Source of the DNA: Polychytrium aggregatum
Taxonomy: Eukaryota; Chytridiomycota; Chytridiomycetes; Polychytriales
DNA: 64,000 nucleotides
Reading direction: 5' to 3'
NCBI RefSeq assembly: GCF_025602895.1
Contig: NW_026516209.1
Span: 930,001 to 994,000, forward strand
Notes under the pieces: generated by a model
Databases searched by the model: none
What the model was told of the DNA's origin: nothing
The model's input: only the letters and a program-made list of their open reading frames with translations
In this document: positions 19,844-30,589 of the stretch, in pieces
How positions within the stretch are numbered: position 1 is the first letter of the stretch
Layout: every line of letters starts with the position of its first letter
Program-made: the position numbers and the translations under genes

Positions 19844-22800
19844 CTATCTCCTCCTTAAACTACGGCGTGTTCCATCTTGAGTTCTCCTGGGGCCAGGCTT
19901 GTCTGGGTAGCGTCGGTGGTACTCCGCGGCCACCGTTGGGGCAAAGACAATGTCGGCGGGCTCCCAACTTCGATCGGTGACCGGGTAGCCTTTCCAATCG
20001 ATGAGATAGTGCAGCTTTCCGCGCACGAACTTGGAGTCTAAGATCTCTTCGACCTCCCACTCCAAGTTCCCATCGATGACCACCGCAGGGGGCGGCGCTT
20101 GCACCCGACCCGGAAGCGAGTTCTTCTTGTAGGGCTCAAGAAGAGACACATGGAACACCGGGTGCACCTTTATGTCCTTTGGCAAGTCCAGGCGGAAAGC
20201 CAATGTCCCGACGGCCTCGAGGATGGTGAATGGTCCAATCCTCTGGTAATCCAGCTTCTTGCTTGGGCGAGTGGTGCTGATGTTACGAGTCAGCACCCAG
20301 ACTTGATCGCCCGGACGCAAGTCGGGAGCCTGGGACCTCCGGAGATCTGAGAAGTGCTTGTAGTCAGACTTTGCCTTCTCAAGATTCTCCTTCAACAGTG
20401 CCAGGTTCCGCTGGAGATGTTCAACCCTCTCCGTGGCAGAGGGAACATCAGGGCCGCCAGCGACAACGGGGACTTCGAACCTTGGGTGGAACCCATAGGT
20501 TGCCAAGAATGGCGAGGCATGTGTTGACGAGTTCTCGAGGTTATTGTAAGAGAACTCGGCCAACGGCAGCAGCTCGGCCCAGTCATCTTGCTGATACGAC
20601 GTGTAACAGCGCAGGTATTGGTTGATGACCTGGTTGACCCTCTCAGTCTGTCCATCGGTCTGGGGATGGAAGGCCGTGGACAGACTGGTTTGGATCCCGA
20701 GCTGCGTGCAGAGTGCCTTCCAGAACCGAGAGGTGAACTGACTTCCTCGGTCTGAAACCACTGTGTCGGGGAGGCCATGGAGACGAAAGACATTGTCGAG
20801 GAACAGTGACGCAGTCTCCTCCGCCGACGGCAGTGAACGCCAGGACATAAAGTGTGCCATCTTTGTGAGGCTGCATACCACCACAAAGATGCAGGTGTGA
20901 CCCTTGGACTTTGGCAGATCAGTGATAAAGTCCATGGTCAGTGTCCCCCAGGGTCGATCGGCTGTCTGGAGTGGCAACAGGAACCCAAACGGCTTGTGTC
21001 GCGGAGCTTTCGAGCGTGCACAGGTGTCGCACGTCGAGACGTACTCTTTGACATCTTTCCGATAGGTTTGCCACCAAAACTGTCGCGATACCAGAGCCAG
21101 AGTCCGTCGGATGCCTGGATGACCCACAGCGACTGGGTCATGGCACGACTTGAGCGCCGGAACTCGGCACGACTCTGGGACCACAATCCTGTTCTGGAAG
21201 GTGAGGTACTGGCCATTCCAGACGAACTTCGGGTCACGACGGTATTTGTCTAGACCGGGATCCCGAGCCTGCTCTTCGGCTATGAGCTGCAGCAAATCCA
21301 CAGGGTCACTGCGACTTGCAACCGAAGAGCGGGCGTCTCTGCTTCGGAGCACGCGTATCACCGCGGCAGGATCGAGAAGCAGAGGCGGATCCCTCGACAC
21401 GGAGGCCGACGAAGGGATGTAGTCCGAGCGACGAGACAGGGCATCGGCCTTGCCGTTCCTCGCACCAGGACGGTACTGGATGCGGATGTCGAACCGAGAC
21501 AAGAACTGGGACCACCGTGCATGACGCTGGTTTAGGATGCGAGCCGTTGCCAGGTACTCCAAGTTCTTGTGATCGGTCAGAACGGCAACGGGATGCTGGG
21601 CGCCTTCGAGGTAGTGTCGCCACGCCTCGAAAGCCTCCTTGATCGCCAACAGCTCTTTCTCGTATATGCTGTAGTTACGTTCAGCATTCGAGAGTGTCCG
21701 CGAATGGAACGAGCAAGGATGAAGGCGATCATCAGCACCCCGCTGGGAGAGCACGCATCCAAGCGCAAAGTCCGACGCATCTGACTCTACGACGAACGGC
21801 TTGGATGGGTCCGGATGCACCAGAACGGGCTCCGAAACGAAGGCATCCTTCAAGGATCTGAATGCTTTATCGGCTTCGCGGGACCACTGGAAGCCATGCG
21901 TCTTCCGGAAGAGCCGAGTCATGGGCCCCGCGATCTTTGCGTATCCATCGATGAAGCGTCGATAGAAGTTCGCAAACCCGACAAAGGATCGAAGATCCGA
22001 GATGTTGCGCGGTATGGGCCAATCCAAGATCGCAGAGAGCTTGGATCGCTCCATACCGATGCCCTCGGGCGAGACCATGAAACCAAGGAACGAGACCGAG
22101 GTTTTGGAGAACTCGCACTTCTCCAGCTTGCAATACAGCTTTGCAGCTCGGAGCTTCGAGAGGACCTGCTTGACGTGCTCTACATGCTGCGACGGATCAG
22201 CACTGTAGATCAAGATATCGTCAAGATACGCAATTGCGAACTGGTCCAACTCGGTGCGCAGGACGTCGTTGATGAAGTGCTGGAACGTCGCTGGCGCGTT
22301 GGTGAGCCCAAAGGGCATCACCAAGTACTCGAAGTGCCCATATCGAGTACGGAAAGCTGTCTTCCACTCGTCCCCGGAGCGGATGCGCAGCAGATTGTAG
22401 GCTCCACGAAGGTCCAGCTTAGTGAACACCTTCGCGCCTCGAAGTCGGTCCAGCAGCTCGCCGATCAGCGGTAAAGGGTAACGGTTCTTTACCGTGATAC
22501 CGTTCAGTGCGCGGTAGTCAACGCAAAGACGAAGTGAGCCGTCCTTCTTCTTGACGAAGAGGATTGGTGAGCCTGCTGGGGACGACGAAGGACGAACGAA
22601 TCCCTTGGCAAGATTCTCGTCGAGATAGTCACGCAGAGCGTGAAGTTCGGGCTCGGACAGTGAGTACAGAGGCCCGAACTTTGGCGACTTGCCCGGCTCC
22701 AAGTCAATGGGGCAGTCATAAGGGCGATGCGGAGGCAAGGAGTCAGCTTCCTGTTTAGAGAAAACAGACAGGAAGTCCTTGTACTCCGCAGGCACTTCGA

Positions 22801-23866
22801 CAGTCGCAGTGCTCGGCTCGTCAGTGGGCAGGACATGGACCTGAAAGATGGTCAGGGGTTGCGTTCCATGCCTGCATGCATCCAAAGACTCGCGCATCGA
22901 GCGGTAATCAATGCTGCAGACGCGGAGAGGAGCGTCCGAGCTGAGAGGAGGGGCGTGGACAAGGTCAGAATAATGTTCGACGGTTACTTTATTCTGAACA
23001 ATGTCCGAAGAACAAACAACAGGAGGAGGTACATCAAGGAGGGAAAGAGAACTGACAACAGAAGAAGGGGTTTGGGAAGAGCGAAGGGGTTCGGGAGGAA
23101 CAAGACAAGAAGGGGAAGACGAAGGTGGGAGCGTAGGAGAGGAGCTTAGATCAATCAAAGGAGTGGAATCATCAAGAAGGGGAGTGACATTGGAGGAAGT
23201 GGAGCAAGACGAAAGAGAAGTAGTGCATGGAGAGGGGTCGGAATCAACAGAAGGAGGGAGACAAAGAAGACCGCGAGACCAGACAATCTTGGGCTCGGCG
23301 GTGCGCAACCAAGGAAAGCCAAGGATAAGTGGTTGATGTGGAGACCTGATCACATCGAACCGAAGGCGTTGCGAGACGTCCCCGAGAATCACCTCGAGTG
23401 GAGCAGTCTCGCGGAGGATGGGGCCAGACGACAGCGGCTTACCATCCACGCCTTCCACTGCCAAGGGCGAAGCCTTGGAGCAGGTGGGGACAGAGTGTCG
23501 AGCAACAAAGTCCTCGTCGATAAAGTTGCCAGAGGCACCAGAATCGACAAGTCCTTCGCACGACAGAGAATCACCAGAAGGAAGACGAACAGCGACGGGA
23601 ACAACCAACGAGCAACGACGAACAGACGAAACACAAGACTTTGGTTCGGTACCAGCTTCGGCACCAGGGTTGCGGCTAGCACAGACAGTTAACTTTGCCG
23701 AGGGTTGGCAGGACAGCTCAGGTATTTGCACCTGTGGATGAGGTGCAGTTCCCAGTGACACCAGAGGTGCCACGGGTACTATGCCAGAGCTGAGAGTGTC
23801 CGCCGGTCCAGAGGCAAGGCGAAGCTGTCCGCACATCACTGCTTCCCCAGTACTTACCAAAGGCAC
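19844..23866 (-). CDS. pol: Element B Pol polyprotein
   Basis: Residue-for-residue the same as element A's Pol over its whole length: retropepsin DSG, RT YLDD, RNase H, integrase and chromodomain. The frame is open upstream as far as the element D junction at 24186, overlapping gag in the -1 frame. Pol is intact, but the element is split because gag and the 3' LTR carry insertions. Confidence 0.93.
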   Translation of the reverse strand: MPLVSTGEAVMCGQLRLASGPADTLSSGIVPVAPLVSLGTAPHPQVQIPELSCQPSAKLTVCASRNPGAEAGTEPKSCVSSVRRCSLVVPVAVRLPSGDSLSCEGLVDSGASGNFIDEDFVARHSVPTCSKASPLAVEGVDGKPLSSGPILRETAPLEVILGDVSQRLRFDVIRSPHQPLILGFPWLRTAEPKIVWSRGLLCLPPSVDSDPSPCTTSLSSCSTSSNVTPLLDDSTPLIDLSSSPTLPPSSSPSCLVPPEPLRSSQTPSSVVSSLSLLDVPPPVVCSSDIVQNKVTVEHYSDLVHAPPLSSDAPLRVCSIDYRSMRESLDACRHGTQPLTIFQVHVLPTDEPSTATVEVPAEYKDFLSVFSKQEADSLPPHRPYDCPIDLEPGKSPKFGPLYSLSEPELHALRDYLDENLAKGFVRPSSSPAGSPILFVKKKDGSLRLCVDYRALNGITVKNRYPLPLIGELLDRLRGAKVFTKLDLRGAYNLLRIRSGDEWKTAFRTRYGHFEYLVMPFGLTNAPATFQHFINDVLRTELDQFAIAYLDDILIYSADPSQHVEHVKQVLSKLRAAKLYCKLEKCEFSKTSVSFLGFMVSPEGIGMERSKLSAILDWPIPRNISDLRSFVGFANFYRRFIDGYAKIAGPMTRLFRKTHGFQWSREADKAFRSLKDAFVSEPVLVHPDPSKPFVVESDASDFALGCVLSQRGADDRLHPCSFHSRTLSNAERNYSIYEKELLAIKEAFEAWRHYLEGAQHPVAVLTDHKNLEYLATARILNQRHARWSQFLSRFDIRIQYRPGARNGKADALSRRSDYIPSSASVSRDPPLLLDPAAVIRVLRSRDARSSVASRSDPVDLLQLIAEEQARDPGLDKYRRDPKFVWNGQYLTFQNRIVVPESCRVPALKSCHDPVAVGHPGIRRTLALVSRQFWWQTYRKDVKEYVSTCDTCARSKAPRHKPFGFLLPLQTADRPWGTLTMDFITDLPKSKGHTCIFVVVCSLTKMAHFMSWRSLPSAEETASLFLDNVFRLHGLPDTVVSDRGSQFTSRFWKALCTQLGIQTSLSTAFHPQTDGQTERVNQVINQYLRCYTSYQQDDWAELLPLAEFSYNNLENSSTHASPFLATYGFHPRFEVPVVAGGPDVPSATERVEHLQRNLALLKENLEKAKSDYKHFSDLRRSQAPDLRPGDQVWVLTRNISTTRPSKKLDYQRIGPFTILEAVGTLAFRLDLPKDIKVHPVFHVSLLEPYKKNSLPGRVQAPPPAVVIDGNLEWEVEEILDSKFVRGKLHYLIDWKGYPVTDRSWEPADIVFAPTVAAEYHRRYPDKPGPRRTQDGTRRSLRRR

Positions 23867-23925
23867 CTTACCAATGTCTTCACTTTCGGAAGGCGGTGGG
23901 CACGGCTCCGGTTCAAGGCCTTCAC

Positions 23926-24186
23926 TTAGAACCGGGCCTGGTCGTTTCCCGAACTGAAGTCTTGCACTTCTCCATCTTCGTAAACGATGGTGCGGATGAT
24001 CCTCGGGCCGGGAGGTCCAGGGGGCGGTCCGGTAGCTCTGGTAGATCCAAACTTGACGGGGCAGTTTCGTACCAAGTGGCCCTTCTTGCCACAGTACAGG
24101 CAGAGTCCAAAGCGGCGGCGGCGTTGTTTCTCCTCGGCGGTCAGGGGTCCAGAGACGGCAGAGTCCACTTGCATGGGCTCGGAAAC
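23926..24186 (-). pseudogene. gag: Element B gag, 3' part (interrupted by D)
   Basis: Contains the CCHC knuckle CLYCGKKGHLVRNCPV and the stop at 23926. The frame is cut by element D after the residues equivalent to SYIVS. The 5' part is at 30590-31311. Confidence 0.9.
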
Positions 24187-24977
24187 TGTTAGGGATAGCT
24201 TCTGCTTGTTCTCCACTTTGACTGCACACTTGGCTGTTCTTTTGCCTTTCTGTTTGTTTGTGTGTAGCTTTGCAGTTCCCCTCCAATTTTCCGCCTTTTG
24301 CCTGCCATTTCCGCTCCTTCCGCACTTCCGTTTCCCCGCGCTGCTCCGCTTCCTTTGTCTTCTTCGCACGCGCCGGTTTGTTTGTGCACGCGCCTTGCTG
24401 CGATTGGTTGCAATTCGGCTGCCGGTCATGTGTCCCACCACCGGTGACTCATGACCTGCCTGACCGCCCCGATCTCTTGTTCATCTCGCATGCATTTGCC
24501 CCAACCTTATACTTGACCAATCCGCTTCTTGGACGTTGAGTCACATTGCTTCGCCTTTGCACGTTTCTCCTGCCAGGTGCTTCGCTTTTGCTTGCGCCTC
24601 CCTCGCTTTGGTTCTCTGCCTGTCTCGGTGGTCCTTCTCGGCCCTCGTTCGTGCATCGCCCCCTTCGCCCTGCTCGATCGCCCACTTTTCCCTCCCTTGG
24701 CCGCCCTTCGCTGCCAAGTCCGGACTTGTCTATAAATAGCCTGACCCCCGCGATGTGTAGTCGAACCTCAGCGTTCAAAATAGGACTAAATAAAGTGCCT
24801 TCTACTTTATTCTCTGAGTGTTCCTCACGTCTCATTTCGAGACAAGTCTTATCTTGAACGGATCTTTGCTTCCCTCGCTCCCTCTCCGAGTCCACTTCGG
24901 ACTTTACCCTTGCCTTCCCTGAGCTCACTTCGAGCTCACTTCTTCTTTTGCCGTTGAGTCCCCTCCGGACTCTAACA
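24187..24977 (+). repeat. 5' LTR of element D (family 2)
   Basis: 791 bp, TGTTAGGGATAG...GGACTCTAACA. TATAAATA at 24731-24738, predicted RNA start AGCGTTCAAAAT at 24770-24781, AATAAA shortly after. Confidence 0.94.
24731..24738 (+). promoter_or_regulatory. Family-2 LTR TATA box
   Basis: TATAAATA, 39 nt before the sequence complementary to the PBS. The same spacing is seen in the unrelated family-1 LTR (minus-strand box at 32688-32695, complement at 32645-32656). Confidence 0.75.
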
Positions 24978-24979
24978 TC

Positions 24980-24991
24980 ATTTTGAACGCT
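24980..24991 (+). promoter_or_regulatory. Element D self-complementary primer-binding site
   Basis: ATTTTGAACGCT starts 2 nt after the LTR and pairs perfectly with AGCGTTCAAAAT at 24770-24781, the predicted 5' end of the element's own RNA. This is the arrangement known from Tf1/sushi-type self-primed elements. Confidence 0.82.
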
Positions 24992-25048
24992 CCCTCTTGG
25001 CTTTCCGGCCTTTCTTCTTCTTTCGCCTCTCTTTCCCTCGTCGATCCG

Positions 25049-26002
25049 ATGGCTGAGCCTGCTGCACCCCCTGCAGATTTGAATGCGTATCTGGCGCGCA
25101 TGGAGGAGCGTATGAACGCCCTCATGACCCAGAACGCTGCTCTCCATCGTCAGATCCAAGATCTGCAAGCTCCCGCCGCCGCGCCCCGTCAGGTCTACCA
25201 GGTGAACAAGCCCAAGGAGTTCCTAGGTTCCCGCGACGAGACGACGGCCTTCCTCGCCCAGTGCCACCTCGTCTTCCTCGCCGATCCCGCCTTCTTCGCG
25301 CCCGAGCGCCAGAAGGTCCTGTACGCCACCTCCTTCCTCCGCGGTGAAGCCTTCAAGTGGTACGAGGCCGCATTCTACATGGCCAACCGCTTCCCGGCTT
25401 CCTTCGCGGATTTTGAAGTTGCCCTCAAGTCGACCTTCGGTGAGGACACGGCCTCCTCGCAAGATAAGGCCCTCAACGACCTCAAGCGCTTGGTTCAACT
25501 TAAGTCCTGCCAAGCCTTCGCCACCCGCTTCGTCCAGCTCGCCGCCCGCGTCCAGACTGATGAACCCACCAAGATGCACTTCTTCAAGGAGGGTCTGAAG
25601 TCGGAAGTCAAGTTCCACCTGATCGGTCTCCGCCCCGCTCCCGCTTCCTTGCCCGAGTTGATCAAGGCAGCGGTCGAGTACGACGATGCCCTTCATCGTC
25701 TCAAGGTCTCCTCCCGTTCCCAGCCTCCTCCTCCTTCTTCTCGCTCTGCTCCCCATCACCACCATTCTCCCGCGCATGTTTCTTCTTCCTCCTCTTCTGC
25801 ACCCACTCCCATGGACCTTGACTCTGTCTCGGTCCGCCCTGCTAAGCTCTCCGACGTCGAGAAAAAGCGACGTCGTGAGCAGGGTCTCTGTTTGTACTGC
25901 GGGGAAAAGTCTTGTCCCGGCAGTCGCGATGTTCAGCAGTGCCCGGTTCTGGTCAAACGGAACTCGGGAAATGCCCACAGCCGAGCAGCACCTCGCAAGT
26001 AA
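25049..26002 (+). CDS. gag: Element D Gag
   Basis: 317 aa from ATG 25049, same architecture as element C's Gag: N-terminal coiled coil, gag core with GEAFKWYEAAF, a Ser/Pro/His linker and a terminal Cys cluster without the usual CCHC histidine. A frame open upstream to 24983 has no ATG, so 25049 is taken as the start. Confidence 0.9.
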   Translation: MAEPAAPPADLNAYLARMEERMNALMTQNAALHRQIQDLQAPAAAPRQVYQVNKPKEFLGSRDETTAFLAQCHLVFLADPAFFAPERQKVLYATSFLRGEAFKWYEAAFYMANRFPASFADFEVALKSTFGEDTASSQDKALNDLKRLVQLKSCQAFATRFVQLAARVQTDEPTKMHFFKEGLKSEVKFHLIGLRPAPASLPELIKAAVEYDDALHRLKVSSRSQPPPPSSRSAPHHHHSPAHVSSSSSSAPTPMDLDSVSVRPAKLSDVEKKRRREQGLCLYCGEKSCPGSRDVQQCPVLVKRNSGNAHSRAAPRK

Positions 26003-29000
26003 GCGAGGTGGTCTGTTCGGCGATACGAACATCTTCCCCTTTGACTCGTCATTATCGGACGATAAGCTTCTTCTTCCGGCCACTCTTATCGTCATGAGTC
26101 TTTCTGGCCCGGTCTCCATCTCCCTTTCTGTCTTTATTGATGATGGATGCACCGCTCTTGCCCTCATTGATCCTGCCTTTGCGGATCTCCATAAACTCTC
26201 TCTTATCCCTCTTTCTACTCCCTACTCCGTTTCCCTTGCTGATGGTTCTTCGGCCGGTTTCATTCGTTTCCAAACCGTTCCTGTGACGTTGACCATTGGT
26301 TCCCACACCGAGTCGATTTCTTTTCTTGTGACTCGACTCTCCACCACTCCCATCACTCTTGGTCTTCCCTGGATGCGCTTGCATAATCCAGTTGTCAATT
26401 GGAAGTCCCTCTCCCTTTCGTTCTCCGATCCCTCTTGCCTTGCTGATGGACACATCCTCGCGGATGTCTCTGCTTCCTCCTTGGACACTTCGTCCCCTTC
26501 CGGCTATTCGCCTCCCCCTTCGGGCACTTCGCCTTTGACTCCTCCCTCCGGTCCTTCCCTTACACCGGTTCCCTCCTTTGGCACTTCGCCTTCCCTTTCT
26601 TCCCGCCTTGACTCTGCTTCGCTTTCTGAAGAGCCAACGGCTTTATCTTCGCCCGACATTGAGCTCGTTAATGCGGCGAGTCTTCTCCGTCTTGCACGGG
26701 AAGACAAGCTCGACATTTTCGCTGCCCAAATGGATATCCGTCCTCCTTCGCCGGAGACGTATCCTACGGTGTCGATAAGGTCCGTGCTCACGACGAAGGT
26801 GTATGCCGAGTCTGGCACCCCTGTTGACTCTCGAGGTGTCCCGCTCAAATACAATGAGTTTGGCGACGTTTTCAGCCTCAAGTCTGACCCTCCTTCTTCC
26901 TTGCCTCCTCACCGTCCGTATGACTTGTCTATTGAGTTTGTACGGACCGAGGATGGAAAGGAACCTCGTTTGCCAAAGCCGGGGAAAGTCTATCCTTTGT
27001 CCCCGGCCGAGGAATCTGCTCTTTCGGAGTATCTGACCAACGCCCTCGCACGTGGTTGGATCTCCAAATCCTCTTCTCCCGTTGGTGCTCCCTGCTTCTT
27101 CGTGAAGAAGCCCAATGGTGGTCTTCGCCTTTGCGTCGACTACCGGGGCCTCAATGCCATCACGAAGAAGAACCGCTACCCTCTTCCCCTCTTCCAGGAT
27201 CTTCTGGATAAACTTTCTTCTGCCCGCGTCTTCTCACACCTTGACCTTCCTGATGCTTACCACTTGGTTCGTGTCAAGAAGGGCGATGAGTGGAAGACTG
27301 CTTTTGTTTGCAAATCTGGCTCTTACGAGTACAATGTTATCCCCTTTGGTCTTTCGAATGCCCCCGCTGCTTTTCAGTTTTTTATGAACGACATCTTCTC
27401 GGACCTCCTTGGTGTCTGTGTTGTCATTTATCTTGACGACATCCTGATCTTCTCAAAAGATCCCCTGGAGCATGAGGAGCATGTTAAGCTTGTTCTTTCT
27501 CGCCTTCGTGAACACTCTCTTAAGGTCAATCCGGCCAAGTGTTCTTTTGACCTTTCTGAAGTTGACTTTCTCGGCATGATCATTTCTGCCGATGGCATTA
27601 AAATGGACCCTGCCAAGGTCGAGGCCGTTTCCCTTTGGCCTGTTCCCTCTTCTGCTCGCGACATCCAAGTTTTTATTGGTTTCGCAAACTTTTACCGCCG
27701 CTTCGTCAAGGACTTTTCCGCACTTGCTCGTCCTTTGACTTCACTCACCACCAAATCCTCCACCTTCTCTTGGTCTCCCGAGGCCCAAGAGGCTTTTGAT
27801 TCTCTTAAACGTTCATTCACTTCCGCACCTATTCTTCGTTACTTTGATTTCTCCAAACCCGCTGTCATCGAGCCCGATGCTTCTGACTTTGCTCTGGGTG
27901 CCGTCCTTTCCCAGTTTGACCCTGACGGCGCTCTTCACCCCGTTGCTTTTCACTCTCGGCAATTCCGTCCCGCCGAGGTGAATTATGACACCCACGACAA
28001 AGAGCTCCTTGCTATTGTCGATTCCTTTACTGCCTGGCGTCATTACTTGATGGCTGCCGACCCCGATCATCCCACTCTTGTTTTCTCTGATCACCAGAAC
28101 CTCACCCGGTTCACTTCCGCTTCCCAACTTTCTCGCCGCCAGTTCCGGTGGGCCCAATTCCTTTCTGATTTTGCTTTTCGCATTTACCACCGCCCTGGTC
28201 GCCTCAACACCAAAGCCGATGCTCTCAGTCGCCGTTCTGACTTTGAGATAAAGCCTGGTGACTCCCTCCACTCCACCAACTTCCTTCAGCTGTTCGAGTC
28301 TATTTCTCTCGACAGCATCACCGTTATCGGCTCGAACCCCGATTTTCTTTCCGAGATTCGAGCTGCCACCCTTTCTTGTTCCCTTCTTTCTGACTTCAAC
28401 GCCAAACGTCTTGATGGCGATTACTCCTTCCGTGACGGTCTCCTTTACTTTAAAGACCTGATCGTTGTCCCTTCCCCCGAGCTCCAGCTCAAAGTGTTTG
28501 AGCAACGTCACTGCTCCGCTGCCGCTGGTCACTTTGGTCTTGCCAAGACCGTTGAGCTCATCTCCCGGGACTTTCACTGGCCCCGGCTTCGTAAGTCTGT
28601 GCGTCGCTTCATTGCTAATTGTGAAGCGTGCCAGCGAGCCAAGCCGTCCCGTCACTCCCCTTATGGTTTACTTCACCCTCTCCCCGTTCCTTCCGAACGT
28701 TGGTGGGACCTGTCGATGGACTTCATCACGGATCTCCCACCTTCGAACGGCTTTGACTCCATCTTCGTGGTTAAGGACCGCCTGTCCAAACAAGCACACT
28801 TTGTGCCCACCACGAAGACGGTTACAGGCGAGCAAACCGCCGAACTCTTCCTCTCCCACATCTTCCGCTTGCATGGTTGTCCCCGGTCTATTGTTTCGGA
28901 CCGAGGAACTCAGTTTACTTCGGCCTTCTGGAGGCGCTTCAATGAGCTTCTGAAGACGAAGATTTCCCTTTCTTCTGCCTTCCACCCCGAGACCGACGGT

Positions 29001-29786
29001 TCGACCGAGGTTCTCAACCAGGTCATCGAGCAGTATTTGCGTATCCATTGCAATTACCTGCAAGACGACTGGACCCTTCACCTTCCCCTTGCCGAGTTCA
29101 CTTACAACAACTCGGAAAACACCTCCACTGGCATGACTCCCTTCTTTGCAGTCCATGGCCATCACCCCATTTTTGATCCCTCCATCATCCGTGATCCTTC
29201 TGTTGTGCCCTCTGCCGAAGAACGTGTCGACCGACTTCAGACCGTTCTCGAGGATCTCAAGGCCAACCTCCGGGTTGCCCAAGAGTCCTACACTTTGCAG
29301 GCCAACAAATCCCGTCTCCCCACTCCCGACATCTCCGTTGGCGACCTCGTTTTTCTTGATCGTCGCCACATCCGCACCCTTCGTCCCTCCAACAAGCTTG
29401 ATCAGAAAAAGCTTGGCCCCTTTAAAGTTCTTCGCCGCATCAACCCCGTTGCCTTTGAACTTAAACTCCCTTCCACACTCAAAGTCCACCCCGTCTTTCA
29501 TGTATCCCTCCTTGAACCCCGAACGAAGGACATTGTTCCCGAGTTCACCCAACCCGAACCTCCACCCATTCTTGTTGACTCCCAGGAAGAGTTTGAGGTC
29601 GAGACTGTTCTCGATTCTCGGCTCTTCCGTGGTCGCTTACAGTACTTGGTTCAGTGGAAGGGCTATTCCGAGACTGACCGGTCTTGGGAGCCCGCTGCCA
29701 ATGTTTCCCACGCCACTGATCTTGTTGCTGACTTCCACCTTCGCTATCCCTCAAAGCCGAAGGCGACGCCCGGAGTTCGTCGCTAA
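26003..29786 (+). CDS. pol: Element D Pol polyprotein, frame-shifted start
   Basis: Same protease-RT-RNase H-integrase-chromodomain order as element C, with the DDG protease motif and IYLDDILIFS. The Pol frame is open from 25686, inside gag, to 29786. It lies +1 to gag, whereas in C it is -1. The cause is a junction reading CTTCCCCTTTGACTCG in D against CTTCCCCCTCTGACTCG in C. If the family depends on -1 frameshifting, D cannot make a normal Gag-Pol, although all enzymatic motifs are intact. The start given is simply the base after the gag stop. Confidence 0.85.
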
Positions 29787-29798
29787 GGAAGGGGATGA

Positions 29799-30589
29799 TG
29801 TTAGGGATAGCTTCTGCTTGTTCTCCACTTTGACTGCACACTTGGCTGTTCTTTTGCCTTTCTGTTTGTTTGTGTGTAGCTTTGCAGTTCCCCTCCAATT
29901 TTCCGCCTTTTGCCTGCCATTTCCGCTCCTTCCGCACTTCCGTTTCCCCGCGCTGCTCCGCTTCCTTTGTCTTCTTCGCACGCGCCGGTTTGTTTGTGCA
30001 CGCGCCTTGCTGCGATTGGTTGCAATTCGGCTGCCGGTCATGTGTCCCACCACCGGTGACTCATGACCTGCCTGACCGCCCCGATCTCTTGTTCATCTCG
30101 CATGCATTTGCCCCAACCTTATACTTGACCAATCCGCTTCTTGGACGTTGAGTCACATTGCTTCGCCTTTGCACGTTTCTCCTGCCAGGTGCTTCGCTTT
30201 TGCTTGCGCCTCCCTCGCTTTGGTTCTCTGCCTGTCTCGGTGGTCCTTCTCGGCCCTCGTTCGTGCATCGCCCCCTTCGCCCTGCTCGATCGCCCACTTT
30301 TCCCTCCCTTGGCCGCCCTTCGCTGCCAAGTCCGGACTTGTCTATAAATAGCCTGACCCCCGCGATGTGTAGTCGAACCTCAGCGTTCAAAATAGGACTA
30401 AATAAAGTGCCTTCTACTTTATTCTCTGAGTGTTCCTCACGTCTCATTTCGAGACAAGTCTTATCTTGAACGGATCTTTGCTTCCCTCGCTCCCTCTCCG
30501 AGTCCACTTCGGACTTTACCCTTGCCTTCCCTGAGCTCACTTCGAGCTCACTTCTTCTTTTGCCGTTGAGTCCCCTCCGGACTCTAACA
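29799..30589 (+). repeat. 3' LTR of element D (family 2)
   Basis: 791 bp, apparently identical to 24187-24977, preceded by the polypurine tract. Confidence 0.94.

Larger units (their letters stand above)
24187..30589 (+). mobile_element. Element D: chromovirus, family 2, plus orientation, in B's gag
   Basis: 6,403 bp; LTRs 24187-24977 and 29799-30589 (791 bp each); duplication GAAAC at 24182-24186 and 30590-30594. It is nearly identical to C in opposite orientation. Differences seen include one extra base in a G/C run of the LTR (AAGGGGGCG versus AAGGGGCG), a few substitutions, and a 1-nt shorter C-run at the gag-pol junction that changes the Pol frame. The polypurine tract is 29785-29798. 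Confidence 0.95.

Noticed and set aside
20852-22474. Plus-strand frames of 133 and 219 codons
   Set aside because: Antisense to element B Pol and identical to frames at 9424-11046 antisense to A; shadows.
24449-25168. 239-codon minus-strand frame
   Set aside because: Runs antisense through the element D LTR and gag start; the same frame recurs at the other LTRs; not a gene.
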